Below, in pieces: positions 31,062 through 40,086 of a stretch of 64,000 nt of DNA. Where the stretch lies: assembly GCF_000262245.1 (NCBI RefSeq), contig NZ_AJSX01000022.1:1-64000 (forward strand). Direction: 5' to 3'. Origin of the DNA: Pasteurella bettyae CCUG 2042. Lineage in GTDB: Bacteria; Pseudomonadota; Gammaproteobacteria; Enterobacterales; Pasteurellaceae. The position numbers and the translations under genes were made by a program. Positions within the stretch are counted from its first letter, which is position 1. Every line of letters begins with the position of its first letter. Under the pieces are notes generated by a model. It was not told where the DNA came from. It saw only the letters and a program-made list of their open reading frames with translations, and did no database searches.

Positions 31062-32426
31062 CTATAATTGATGATAAACTTTCAATGCATAAGCATCGGA
31101 CATGCCCGCAATATAATCACAAATAATACGATGTTTACCATCTTCAGGTGCATTTTGCCAACGTTTAACAGTATTGCGAGGCAGTAATCTTTCAGGATCA
31201 GAGGCGAACACTTGGAACATTTCTGTTAACATTCGTTGACCTTTATACTCAATACGTTGATTCTCTACATCTTTAATCACATATTTCAATACGAAATTTT
31301 TAAATATATTTAGTGCTTTTAAGGCATTTTCAGGTAATTCTGCATTATAACGAAGTAAAGGCTCATCAAAATTATCTGTTAATTTCCATCTTACATGAGT
31401 AATAAAATAGTTTACCAATGCACCGATAGCATTTTTACGTAAATAATGTTGATCAGAAAAAAGCTTTTCAGTAATTTGATCAATATTCTCTTTAAACCAT
31501 ATGGAATCACATCTCTTAAATTGCTCTACTGCCTCTTGCCACTGATGGCGATTCACTAAACCTACCACCACAGCATCTTCAAAATCATGCACTCCATAGG
31601 CAATATCATCGGCTAATTCCATAATACTGCAATCTAAAGATTTAAATTTGGTTTTTAAAGTTTCAGATGGGGATTGACGAGCGCGTTGGAACTGGCTAAA
31701 TAACTCACGATCCGAATTTGATAGCGGACTAAGTAACCAATCAAACATTGCTAAATCATCATAGAATAAGCCTTTACCTGGACGCCAATCATTTATTTTC
31801 ACCAAACGTGCATCATGACTGGTCTGTAAATTAAGTTTGTGATATTCGGGAGAAGAAATATCCAATGATGTCGGATATTTTACTAAACCTAAAATTGTTC
31901 GACGTGTTAAATTCATGCCTGCATCTAGGCTATAAGGTTCAAGGCGAGTAACAATTCTAAAAGTTTGTGCATTGCCTTCAAAACCATGATGCTCTCTCAT
32001 CATATAATTAAGTGCCACTTCCCCACCATGCCCAAAAGGAGGATGACCAATATCATGAGCAAAGCAAAGGCTTTCGATTAAATCTGTAGTCGGTAATAAA
32101 TTTTTTAATGCTTGTTGTAATGAAGCTGAATCTTGCTTCAAATCACAAGCTAAATGCGACACACTATCAGCAAATCTCATTTGAGCCACGAGGCTACTAC
32201 CAATTTGTGCGACTTCTAAAGAATGGGTCAAGCGGGTACGATAAAAATCATTTTCTCCCACTGCATGAATTTGGGTTTTTGCCTGTAAGCAACGGAACGC
32301 CGCACTATGTAAAATACGCCCTCTATCACGACAATAGGGCGGACGATGGTCGTTTTCTCTTGCAGGATCAGCTAAATAACGTTGTTGCCAAATATTATTA
32401 ATTTCAAATTTTTCCATAGTAATCAT
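31062..32426 (-). CDS. dgt: Deoxyguanosinetriphosphate triphosphohydrolase-like protein
   Basis: HD-domain dNTP triphosphohydrolase of 454 residues that releases triphosphate from dNTPs. The HD motif is [19 protein letters not shown], with the first His in [13 protein letters not shown] and a later Asp in [13 protein letters not shown]. It fits the dGTPase type-2 group. The ATG at 32426 overlaps the lrgB stop (ATGA), so the two are coupled; an alternative ATG lies three codons in (MEKFEINN). A link between a holin-like pair and dgt is also seen in H. influenzae. Confidence 0.93.
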   Translation of the reverse strand: MITMEKFEINNIWQQRYLADPARENDHRPPYCRDRGRILHSAAFRCLQAKTQIHAVGENDFYRTRLTHSLEVAQIGSSLVAQMRFADSVSHLACDLKQDSASLQQALKNLLPTTDLIESLCFAHDIGHPPFGHGGEVALNYMMREHHGFEGNAQTFRIVTRLEPYSLDAGMNLTRRTILGLVKYPTSLDISSPEYHKLNLQTSHDARLVKINDWRPGKGLFYDDLAMFDWLLSPLSNSDRELFSQFQRARQSPSETLKTKFKSLDCSIMELADDIAYGVHDFEDAVVVGLVNRHQWQEAVEQFKRCDSIWFKENIDQITEKLFSDQHYLRKNAIGALVNYFITHVRWKLTDNFDEPLLRYNAELPENALKALNIFKNFVLKYVIKDVENQRIEYKGQRMLTEMFQVFASDPERLLPRNTVKRWQNAPEDGKHRIICDYIAGMSDAYALKVYHQL

Positions 32427-33109
32427 GACATAAAAAGTGTAACTAATTTAAATACTAGCGGTGCCAGTAATGAACTAATAATCCCACATAATACTAAAGA
32501 AATTGAACTATAATTACCAGCTTTAGGATCCACTTCAAAGCAACTTACGGTACCTAAAGCATGGGATACGGAACCAATAGATAACCCGATTGCTTCCGAA
32601 TGCTTCAATTTCAGTTTTTTCAGTACAACATAACCAAAAATAGAGCCTTGTAGCCCTGCAACAATGACGCCAACGGCTGCCACAGCAGGAAGCCCACCAA
32701 TATTTGACGCAATAGCCATAGCAATAGGCGTTGTCACCGACTTTGGTAAAACAGAGGCAACGACTTCTAATGAGCCACCTAAAAGAACCGCTAATAATGC
32801 ACCTGTGAACATTGAAAACAAAGATGATGTAACTATAATTAATAAAATAGCTTTCCAACGTGCCGCAATTTGCCCAGCCTGTTGATATAAAGGTAAGGCT
32901 AGAGCCACAACACTCACTCCAAGTAAATTATTAATTGGTGCATTACCTTGCATATAACTATCATAAGGAATTTTTGTGAGAAGTAAAAATCCCACTAAAA
33001 GAATAACTGTCACAACAAACGTATTTAAAAAAACAGATTTAATGCGTTTAGTAAATTGCAAAGCACAACAAAAAGCAACAATGGTAAGTAATGAATAAAG
33101 ATAAATCAT
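32423..33109 (-). CDS. LrgB/YohK family membrane protein
   Basis: Inner-membrane protein of 228 residues, partner of the LrgA-like protein encoded just upstream. The family core is [30 protein letters not shown], and the [14 protein letters not shown] motif is present. LrgAB/CidAB and YohJK pairs affect wall hydrolase activity, pyruvate movement or cell death; the role in this genus is not settled. It begins at the last base of lrgA (TAATG). Confidence 0.88.
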   Translation of the reverse strand: MIYLYSLLTIVAFCCALQFTKRIKSVFLNTFVVTVILLVGFLLLTKIPYDSYMQGNAPINNLLGVSVVALALPLYQQAGQIAARWKAILLIIVTSSLFSMFTGALLAVLLGGSLEVVASVLPKSVTTPIAMAIASNIGGLPAVAAVGVIVAGLQGSIFGYVVLKKLKLKHSEAIGLSIGSVSHALGTVSCFEVDPKAGNYSSISLVLCGIISSLLAPLVFKLVTLFMS

Positions 33110-33534
33110 TAGAGGACTCCTTTATTCACATTAACATGGTGCTTTTTAATCACTTTTTTACGCAATCGGGTAAAAGAATTTAGTGAGAATAAATAATCCG
33201 CAAGAAAGCCTATAACAATTAAACTTACACAAGTACTCACAATATTTGGCAGGAGCAATGAAGTCGCTTGTGAAATTAATAAATCAGAATATTTAATAAT
33301 TCCCACACTCACAGGCACAAATAACACCGCCATATAACGAATTAATAATGAAGCACCGAAAAATACCCATTCTAATTTTATCGCTTGTGTAGTTAAACCA
33401 AAAAAAAGCAGTAATAAGCCTAAAATACTACCTGGAATACCTAAAGGAATAACTTGAGTAATCCATTCTCCAATAAACAAAATAATATATAAAATAAGCA
33501 GAGAACGTACTAGTAGAAAAAATTTTTGTGTCAT
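33109..33534 (-). CDS. LrgA/CidA/YohJ family holin-like membrane protein
   Basis: Membrane protein of 141 residues with four hydrophobic segments. The signature [19 protein letters not shown] is near residue 29, and [15 protein letters not shown] follows. The C-terminus is basic ([13 protein letters not shown]). First gene of an lrgA-lrgB-dgt unit, each junction overlapping, so all three are likely co-translated. Confidence 0.9.
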   Translation of the reverse strand: MTQKFFLLVRSLLILYIILFIGEWITQVIPLGIPGSILGLLLLFFGLTTQAIKLEWVFFGASLLIRYMAVLFVPVSVGIIKYSDLLISQATSLLLPNIVSTCVSLIVIGFLADYLFSLNSFTRLRKKVIKKHHVNVNKGVL

Positions 33535-33666
33535 AAAATCTTACAAATAAATCGAGTCAATTAATACAAAATCAAGAAATGAGTAATTAGTTTACTCCCA
33601 TTTTCTTCGTTTTGTTATATTTTTTCAGTAAAATATACCTATATAAATCAATATAATCGTAAATAA

Positions 33667-34194
33667 ATGAAAAACTACTTATCAATAATAGTCCTGACTT
33701 TAATTATTTTTCCTTGTTTTGCTCAAGCGACACAAATAATAAACTGTTATGTTATTAAAATCTCCGATGGCGATAGTTTCACTTGTTTAACTCATCATAA
33801 AAAAATGTTAAATATTCGCTTACAAGAAATAGATGCTCCTGAACGCTATCAAGCTTTTGGTCACCAAGCACGACAACAGCTTTCTCAATTAATTTTTAAG
33901 CATCATGTAAAATTATCGATTTCAGGATATGACAGATACCAACGCATTTTAGCCACGGTATTTAATCAAAAAGGTGAAAATATCAATCTTAAGATGGTGC
34001 AGTTAGGCATGGCTTGGGCTTATAATCAATATACTCACACAACCCAATATATTTCCGCACAAGCCAAAGCAAAACAACAAAGAATCGGTCTTTGGGTGGA
34101 TCCTCATCGGATTTCCCCGGGTGAATTTCGTAAAAATCGCTTTAATCACAATAAATTTAAAAAACAGCTACGACAACAGAAGAATCGAGATTAA
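33667..34194 (+). CDS. Secreted thermonuclease (staphylococcal nuclease-like)
   Basis: Nuclease of 175 residues with an N-terminal signal peptide (IIVLTLIIFPCFAQA-T). SNase residues are all there: ISDGDSF, RLQEIDAPERYQAFG (Arg, Asp, Glu of the active site) and YDRYQRILATVF (second Arg). The mature enzyme should act in the periplasm or outside, cutting DNA or RNA. Lies 2 bases before the desulfurase gene, the same neighbourhood as in H. influenzae. Confidence 0.9.
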   Translation: MKNYLSIIVLTLIIFPCFAQATQIINCYVIKISDGDSFTCLTHHKKMLNIRLQEIDAPERYQAFGHQARQQLSQLIFKHHVKLSISGYDRYQRILATVFNQKGENINLKMVQLGMAWAYNQYTHTTQYISAQAKAKQQRIGLWVDPHRISPGEFRKNRFNHNKFKKQLRQQKNRD

Positions 34195-34196
34195 TT

Positions 34197-35396
34197 ATGT
34201 TTGATGTTCAAAAATTTCGCTCCCATTTTCCCTACTTTAATCATTCAGATGCAGTGGTATATTTAGATAATGCAGCGACCTCATTAAAACCACAGGCGCT
34301 GATTGATGCCACTGTGGCATTTTATCAATCGGCAGGTTCAGTTCACCGTAGTCAATATGATGAAAAGCAAACAACACAATATGAACAAGCACGTACTCGA
34401 ATACGTCAACTGATTAATGCTGAAAGCGACAAAGCAATCATCTGGACCTCAGGAACAACTCAAGCCATTAACACCGTCGCTAATGGTCTAATCCCATATA
34501 TTCAAAAAGATGATGAAATCATTATTAGTGAAGCCGATCATCATGCGAATTTTGTGACCTGGTCGGAAATAGCTAAAAAGTGCGGTGCAAAATTGCATAT
34601 TTTACCTATTTTAGATAACTGGTTAATTGATGAACGTTCGTTACTTTGCTGTTTAAACTCAAAAACAAAAGTCGTGGCATTAAACTTTGTTTCCAATGTA
34701 ACAGGCACCGAGCAACCAATTCAACATTTCATCAAACTAATTCGTCAACACAGTTCAGCATTAGTCAGTGTGGATGCAGCCCAAGCAATTAGCCATATGA
34801 AAATCGATATACAAAAATTAGATGCTGATTTTCTCTCTTTCTCTGCTCATAAACTTTATGGCCCGAATGGGATTGGTGTGTTAACAGGAAAACTAGCTGC
34901 ATTAGAATTATTACAACCGCTTCTCTATGGCGGCAAAATGGTCGAGCAAGTATCTAATCAAGCGATTAGATTTTCAGAATTACCCTATCGTTTAGAAGCC
35001 GGCACCCCGAATATTGCTGGGGTAATTGGTTTTAATGCGGTACTAGAATGGTTACAGCAATGGGATCTTGAACAAGCAGAACAACAAGCTATCGCTCTCG
35101 CAGAACAGGTAAAAGTGCGGTTAAAAAATTATAAAAATTGTTTGCAATTTAGTTCACCACAACCGAGTTCTGTTATAAGCTTTGTGTTTACGGATATTGC
35201 CAGTTCCGATTTAGCAACATTATTGGCGGAACAAAATATTGCTTTACGAACAGGTGTACATTGTGCTCAACCCTATCTTGCTCGCTTAGCTCAAAGCTCT
35301 ACCTTGCGTTTAAGTTTTGCGCCTTATAATTCACAGCAAGATGTTGATGCATTCTTTACCGCCTTAGATAACAGTTTGGAGCTATTAACTGAATAA
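34197..35396 (+). CDS. Cysteine desulfurase (SufS/CsdA type)
   Basis: PLP-dependent group II cysteine desulfurase of 399 residues. The PLP lysine is in SFSAHKLYGPNGIG, and the catalytic Cys is in RTGVHCAQPYL; SEADHHANFVTW and VSVDAAQAISHMKID bind PLP. It releases sulfur as a persulfide for Fe-S clusters or other thiolated products. The next gene, overlapping by one base, encodes its SufE-type acceptor. No sufBCD genes lie nearby, so a CsdA-CsdE role is more likely than a SUF operon. Two uptake signal cores are inside. Confidence 0.93.
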   Translation: MFDVQKFRSHFPYFNHSDAVVYLDNAATSLKPQALIDATVAFYQSAGSVHRSQYDEKQTTQYEQARTRIRQLINAESDKAIIWTSGTTQAINTVANGLIPYIQKDDEIIISEADHHANFVTWSEIAKKCGAKLHILPILDNWLIDERSLLCCLNSKTKVVALNFVSNVTGTEQPIQHFIKLIRQHSSALVSVDAAQAISHMKIDIQKLDADFLSFSAHKLYGPNGIGVLTGKLAALELLQPLLYGGKMVEQVSNQAIRFSELPYRLEAGTPNIAGVIGFNAVLEWLQQWDLEQAEQQAIALAEQVKVRLKNYKNCLQFSSPQPSSVISFVFTDIASSDLATLLAEQNIALRTGVHCAQPYLARLAQSSTLRLSFAPYNSQQDVDAFFTALDNSLELLTE

Positions 35397-35785
35397 TGGA
35401 ATTATTAGAACAACTTAAGAATGCCAAAGGTTGGGAACAACGTTACCGATTAATTATTCAAGCAGGTAAAAATATTTCTCAACCCACCGAACAAGAATTA
35501 GCAGAAATGCAGCAAATTGCTGGTTGTGAAGCGAAAGTTTGGTTCAAAATTTTTCAAAATTCTGACCGCACTTTTTATCTAAAAGCCTATAGTGAAGCTC
35601 GAATTATTAATGGGCTATTATGGCTTTTAATCCTTGCTGTCCATAATAAAACCCCAGAACAATTACAGCATTTTGATCTCACTGCTTATTATGATGAACT
35701 TGGCATTGCTCAACGCCTGAGTTCAACTCGCTTAAATGGTCTAAAACAAATTGAAACAGCGTTTCATCAGTTAGGACAAATTTAA
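35396..35785 (+). CDS. SufE/CsdE family sulfur acceptor
   Basis: Cysteine desulfurase partner of 129 residues. The acceptor Cys is in QIAGCEAKVWFKI (about residue 45), in the flexible loop typical of the family. Accepts the persulfide from the upstream desulfurase. An uptake signal core (35565-35573) encodes part of FQNSDRTFYLK. The terminal hairpin at 35797-35819 lacks a T-tract. Confidence 0.92.
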   Translation: MELLEQLKNAKGWEQRYRLIIQAGKNISQPTEQELAEMQQIAGCEAKVWFKIFQNSDRTFYLKAYSEARIINGLLWLLILAVHNKTPEQLQHFDLTAYYDELGIAQRLSSTRLNGLKQIETAFHQLGQI

Positions 35786-35796
35786 TAATCGTATTT

Positions 35797-35819
35797 AGGG
35801 AGAATACCCTATTCTCCCT
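35797..35819. terminator. Hairpin between convergent sufE-like and DMT transporter genes
   Basis: AGGGAGAATA and TATTCTCCCT arms with a 3-base loop. No clear T-tract, so its strength as a terminator is uncertain. Confidence 0.55.
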
Positions 35820-35825
35820 CGCCTC

Positions 35826-36761
35826 TTACCATAAACGAATTAATGCAACGCCAAGAAATAAAATAATTAATCCTAAAATCTGAATTCCATAAACAGGTTT
35901 TCTAGGAGCGCCTAATATGCCATATTGATCTACTAATAAACTCCCCGAAATCATCCCTAATAAGGCAAGAATAACTGTGGTTCCAGTCCCAACAATAGGC
36001 ATTAAAACCACTCCCATAAACACAAAAGCAGCACCTAATAAACCACCTAGCCATAACCACCAAGGCATATGCTTTTGTGTTGTTTCAAATATCCGATGAA
36101 ATCTCCCCTCTTTCACTCCGACAAAAATCAGCAATGCTAATGCGCCACCAATAAAAGATACTAATGCTGCTTGAAGAGGTGAATGCAATATTCGCCCTAA
36201 TTGACCATTCACTGCTGTTTGCATTGCGCCTAGCATCCCAGCAAAAATACCCAGCAAACGCCATAACCATATCATATTAGGCTCAGACTTAGATTGAGGT
36301 TCTGGATAATAACGAGTTTTACTCATCGTCACCGCAAGGATAATTCCCATAAGAACTAAAATGAGTCCTACACCTCGATTCCAACTAAAAGAAATTAAAG
36401 GAGCATTAAACCAACCAAAGCTGTCAATCAGTATTCCCATAATAATTTGCCCGAATATAGGCATAATCACGGTTTGAACACCCCCTAGATGCGGAAAAAG
36501 TAAAATATTTGTAGTTAATGCAATTACCCCAAATAAACCACCCATCCACAACCACCATGGCGTATTTAAAAAGATATCAACATCAATAAAGAAAGGATTG
36601 CCCGTGAGAAAAGTAACAAGAATTAAAGAAAAGGTGCCAACCAAAAAAGAAACCATAGATGCAAAAAAAGGAGAACCTACATAACTACGCAATCTTGAAT
36701 TAATGACAGTTTGAATGGATAACCCACAACCTGCAATAACACAAAGCAACATCAACAACAT
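35826..36761 (-). CDS. DMT-type membrane transporter with two YdcZ (DUF606) repeats
   Basis: Inner-membrane protein of 311 residues with about ten hydrophobic segments. I place the start at ATG 36761 because TTGGAGGTGTTG precedes it; the longer frame to 36788 has no ribosome site. It is an internal duplication: INSRLRSYVGSPFFASMVSFLVG in the first half matches VNGQLGRILHSPLQAALVSFIGG in the second. Substrate unknown for this family. Convergent with the desulfurase operon and divergent from the beta-propeller gene. Confidence 0.83.
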   Translation of the reverse strand: MLLMLLCVIAGCGLSIQTVINSRLRSYVGSPFFASMVSFLVGTFSLILVTFLTGNPFFIDVDIFLNTPWWLWMGGLFGVIALTTNILLFPHLGGVQTVIMPIFGQIIMGILIDSFGWFNAPLISFSWNRGVGLILVLMGIILAVTMSKTRYYPEPQSKSEPNMIWLWRLLGIFAGMLGAMQTAVNGQLGRILHSPLQAALVSFIGGALALLIFVGVKEGRFHRIFETTQKHMPWWLWLGGLLGAAFVFMGVVLMPIVGTGTTVILALLGMISGSLLVDQYGILGAPRKPVYGIQILGLIILFLGVALIRLW

Positions 36762-36916
36762 CAACACCTCCAATTTTAGGGTTTCCATTTTAGTACAAAT
36801 AAAAATATATCGCTAATCACTTATTGGGATAAAATTCATTGAGTTAGTAAATATTTTAGTCATGAACTTTCCTTTTCTATTTTATTCTAAATAATAAATC
36901 ACCATAAGGAGTTTAT

Positions 36917-37918
36917 ATGACTGATCTATTTTTTAATCGACGAAATTTCTTAACCGCCTCCAGTTTATTACTTTTATCAAGCGGACTCAGTTTTTCTCCA
37001 TTAGCTTTAGCATTAAAACAAAAATTTAATCCTGCTAGTGATTTTTCTTTCATTTCAAATGCAGAACTTATCAATTCGTTAGTACGTATTGGCCCTTCAG
37101 CTAATAATGTTGTGCAAGGCTTTGCCATTGATTCTTTAAATAAAACTATGTTCTCTCAACATGTGGGAGGAAAACCTGAAAAATCTTATGTATGTCGTTA
37201 TCACTTATTAGATGGCAATATTCAAGCAGAAAGTTATATGTCTTTAGAAAATATTGGAGGTCATCAAGGAATTGGCGTTCAATATATCGAAAAAACAATG
37301 AAACTTTGGGCTTCAGCAGGTGCAGCTATTACTGATTATGGTGCTTGTGCTATTCGATTTCCTTATCAACCCAATAAAAGTATCGATGAATACGAGGTAT
37401 TTAAACTGTTTGATACAGAAAACTTTAAGCCAACAGGTACGGTGACACCATGCATTAGTTCTGATAATAAATACTTAATTGTGGTAGGCCATCTAAAGCA
37501 AAATCATAATTCTGTGATCCGAGTCTTCGATTTATCTATTTTTAATCAAGGAGGAAATTACACTGAACAATATGTATATCAATGGGAAATTACCGCGTTA
37601 TCCAAAGAAAAAAGCTTTCCAGTACAAGGAGTCGCCTCAGATGGAAATATGGTCGTTATTCAATTAGGATTTACGGACCCTAATATTAATAAGGCAACCT
37701 TTGTGTATCAGCTAGACGGTCAATTATTATATTATACGCAGGATAATCAAGTGGGTAGAAAAGAAGCATTAACCACTGGACAAGGAAAACACTGGGAGCC
37801 TGAAGGTATGTGTTTTGCTCAAGATAGAAAAGGTCAATTACATCTCTACCAATGTATTGTTTGCGGTGATGCAGGGAAGAGAATTGTAAATATTTATGGT
37901 TCCGTAGTACCAATTTAA
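36917..37918 (+). CDS. Exported beta-propeller protein, P68 RBP/TagC-like or helveticin J-like
   Basis: Protein of 333 residues with a Tat-like signal (FFNRRNFLTASSLLLLSSGLS): twin arginine followed by a weakly hydrophobic stretch. The mature part reads like a beta-propeller: VVQGFAIDSLNKTMFSQHVG, LENIGGHQGIGVQYIE, ISSDNKYLIVVGHL, HWEPEGMCFAQDRKG. This pattern recalls the P68 RBP/TagC-like domain found in helveticin J-type bacteriocins and phage baseplate proteins. Function here is unknown. TAAGGAGTTTAT gives a strong ribosome site. Single gene. Confidence 0.6.
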   Translation: MTDLFFNRRNFLTASSLLLLSSGLSFSPLALALKQKFNPASDFSFISNAELINSLVRIGPSANNVVQGFAIDSLNKTMFSQHVGGKPEKSYVCRYHLLDGNIQAESYMSLENIGGHQGIGVQYIEKTMKLWASAGAAITDYGACAIRFPYQPNKSIDEYEVFKLFDTENFKPTGTVTPCISSDNKYLIVVGHLKQNHNSVIRVFDLSIFNQGGNYTEQYVYQWEITALSKEKSFPVQGVASDGNMVVIQLGFTDPNINKATFVYQLDGQLLYYTQDNQVGRKEALTTGQGKHWEPEGMCFAQDRKGQLHLYQCIVCGDAGKRIVNIYGSVVPI

Positions 37919-37977
37919 TTCCTAAAATTATTGTCTTCTTGCTTTGTAGAAAAGTGCGGTCTGTTTAGGGAAAATTT

Positions 37978-38310
37978 TTAATTAATAAATATATACTGAA
38001 CTAAATACATATATAACCCTGTTCCAGCAGCAATAGAAAGAAACATGTTCTTTTTCCAGAAATGCAATACTAATGTGACAAAACCTGCGATGAACTCAGG
38101 CAAACCATGAAATCCTGCAAAAATATCAATATTTTTATAGCAGTAAATAACCAGCATGCCAAACATAGCCGCAGGTAAAACTTTACCTAAATAACGAATA
38201 TATTCAGGAATAGGGCGATTTGCGGGGAAGATAATAAAAGGTAAAAACCGAAAAAAATGCACACCTAAAATTCCCATTCCAATGGTAATAAGCTGTTCTA
38301 CTAATGTCAT
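37978..38310 (-). CDS. azlD: AzlD family branched-chain amino acid exporter subunit
   Basis: Small membrane protein of 110 residues, four hydrophobic segments, with FFRFLPFIIFPANRPIPEYIRYLGKVLPAA, the family hallmark. Small subunit of an AzlCD/YgaZH/BrnFE exporter for branched-chain amino acids, in some bacteria also methionine. Its start overlaps the azlC stop by 4 bases. Confidence 0.9.
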   Translation of the reverse strand: MTLVEQLITIGMGILGVHFFRFLPFIIFPANRPIPEYIRYLGKVLPAAMFGMLVIYCYKNIDIFAGFHGLPEFIAGFVTLVLHFWKKNMFLSIAAGTGLYMYLVQYIFIN

Positions 38311-39032
38311 GATGAAAGTCTCTTCAACTTAGTTTCTAATTTAGGTCGGCGGAAAGTTAATATTAACCAGATACCAATGAGTGTTGGGATCAAAAATTGA
38401 TCTTTACCAACCAATAATAAACTTATTAAGGCAATACCTAACCCCAATAATGAACTTTCGTGGGAGGTTTCTTTCATCCAATTCTCCACAAAAATAACGA
38501 TGAATAATGCGGTCATGGCAAATTCTACTCCCTTTAAATCAAAGGGCATTAAGCCACCTGTAATATTTCCTAACCCCGCACCTAATACCCAGTAAACTTG
38601 CAAATAAAGGCTGACAAAAAACATATACCAACCTTTATCAATATGATTAGGAATTTTTGCCATATAATTAAGAGAAAAGGATTCATCCACTAATGAAGCA
38701 ATCATATACCAACGCTTTTTACCAATATTTCCACCATATTTTTCAAGCATTGAAATACCATAAAATAATTGTCTTCCACTAACCATTAAGCAAATCAGCA
38801 ACACGCTTAAAGGAGAAAAAGGAGCAACCAGAGAAGCAGCGACAATAAACTCAACTGAGCCTGCATAAATCAGTAATGCCATAAATACAGGAAATAACAC
38901 ACCAAAACCTAATTGTTTCATATACAATCCGTAAGAGAAACCCAGGAATAAGAAACCTGTAATCATAGGCATGGAATAAGGCAAGGCCGCTTTAGCCGCC
39001 TCTTTAATGGAGTTCATGCTCGCTTCTGACAT
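38307..39032 (-). CDS. azlC: AzlC family branched-chain amino acid exporter, large subunit
   Basis: Membrane protein of 241 residues. Motifs: ALPYSMPMITGFLFLGFSYGLYM, YAGSVEFIVAASLVAPFSP, MVSGRQLFYGISMLEKY, LVDESFSLNYM, all typical of AzlC/YgaZ. Nine bases downstream of metR, so metR-azlC-azlD form one operon. Given that context, methionine or a related amino acid is a plausible export substrate (inference). Confidence 0.92.
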   Translation of the reverse strand: MSEASMNSIKEAAKAALPYSMPMITGFLFLGFSYGLYMKQLGFGVLFPVFMALLIYAGSVEFIVAASLVAPFSPLSVLLICLMVSGRQLFYGISMLEKYGGNIGKKRWYMIASLVDESFSLNYMAKIPNHIDKGWYMFFVSLYLQVYWVLGAGLGNITGGLMPFDLKGVEFAMTALFIVIFVENWMKETSHESSLLGLGIALISLLLVGKDQFLIPTLIGIWLILTFRRPKLETKLKRLSS

Positions 39033-39041
39033 ATGGCTGTT

Positions 39042-39971
39042 CTAACTCTCTAAAATGGATAATCCAGGCAACGTAGAAAAACTTTGCGACTTAACTGTTT
39101 CATAAAAATCTTCTAGATAAGCAATCTCTGCATCTTCTTTACGATAAGCTGCATATAAATTACTATGTAAACCCTGCTTAGTAATCTTACGAGCTACTAT
39201 ATAGCCTCTATCTAGGTAAGGTTTTGCCGCCCAAAATGGCATTGCCGTAATACCTCGTTTACTTGCAACGAGTTGAATAATCGCAATAGTTAATTCACTC
39301 GTGCGCCGTTCTGGATTAATTCCTGCTGGTTTCAAAACCTGTCGCAATAAATCTAACATATCATCTGGAACTGGATAGGTGATCCAGGTTTGTTCGGCAA
39401 AATCTTCAGCTTCCCAAATTTCTTTATTGGCAAGTGGATGATCTTTAGCACATAGACCGACCATCTCATAAGAAAATAGTGGTTTATGAATAATTCCATC
39501 GGTTTCCTCTATTTCTGAAACAACTGCCCAATCAGCACGATGCGTCATCACCAGTCCCACCGCATCAGTATGAAAGCCAGAGACAATATCTAATTCTACT
39601 AATGACCAATGTTGACGAAAGCTATCCATCGCGGGCATGAGCCAATCAAAACAAGTATGGCATTCAACCGCTATACGCAATTCACCTGCCTCACCTTGTT
39701 TTACACGAGAAAGATCGCGCTCTGCGGCAACAACTTTAGGTAAAATATCATTGGCTAATTGAATCAAACGATCTCCTGCAGCAGTAAAACGTAAAGGATT
39801 ACTTTTACGTTCAAACAATGGCAACCCATATTGATCTTCCAACAATTTGATTTGGTGAGAAAGTGCGGATTGAGTGAGATATACTTGTTTAGCTGCTAAA
39901 GAAACAGATCCCGTTTCTTTTAATGCTAATAAGGTCTTTAAATGACGTAGTTCAAGAAATATAGGTTTCAT
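39042..39971 (-). CDS. metR: LysR-family regulator, MetR type
   Basis: LysR regulator of 309 residues. Helix-turn-helix: SVSLAAKQVYLTQSALSHQIKLLEDQYG. The effector domain closely follows E. coli MetR, which uses homocysteine as co-regulator: LRIAVECHTCFDWLMPAMDSF, FSYEMVGLCAKDHPLA, TELTIAIIQLVASKRGI-type segments. It sits 115 bases after metC and leads azlCD. No good Shine-Dalgarno precedes the ATG; instead an MetR-like half-palindrome abuts it. H. influenzae also has a metR. Confidence 0.85.
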   Translation of the reverse strand: MKPIFLELRHLKTLLALKETGSVSLAAKQVYLTQSALSHQIKLLEDQYGLPLFERKSNPLRFTAAGDRLIQLANDILPKVVAAERDLSRVKQGEAGELRIAVECHTCFDWLMPAMDSFRQHWSLVELDIVSGFHTDAVGLVMTHRADWAVVSEIEETDGIIHKPLFSYEMVGLCAKDHPLANKEIWEAEDFAEQTWITYPVPDDMLDLLRQVLKPAGINPERRTSELTIAIIQLVASKRGITAMPFWAAKPYLDRGYIVARKITKQGLHSNLYAAYRKEDAEIAYLEDFYETVKSQSFSTLPGLSILES

Positions 39972-40028
39972 TAAAATAATTCATATAACTTTGAAAAAAG
40001 ATGAACTATTCTAGCTTAAAATTATTCA
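39971..40028. promoter_or_regulatory. Two candidate MetR boxes upstream of metR
   Basis: TTAAAATAATTCA (39971-39983) and TTAAAATTATTCA (40016-40028) differ at one base. Read on the minus strand each is TGAA-N5-TTAA, one base from the MetR consensus TGAA-N5-TTCA. LysR regulators usually bind such paired sites to control their own operon. Confidence 0.45.
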
Positions 40029-40042
40029 TAGTTTAATAACCC

Positions 40043-40071
40043 AAAAGCATAGAAATTAATTCTATGCTTTT
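40043..40071 (-). terminator. Terminator of metC
   Basis: AAAAGCATAGAA and TTCTATGCTTTT, 12-base arms with a 5-base loop. The T-tail on the minus strand is only four bases, so it may be leaky into metR. Confidence 0.7.
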
Positions 40072-40086
40072 ATAATATCCTAAAAC

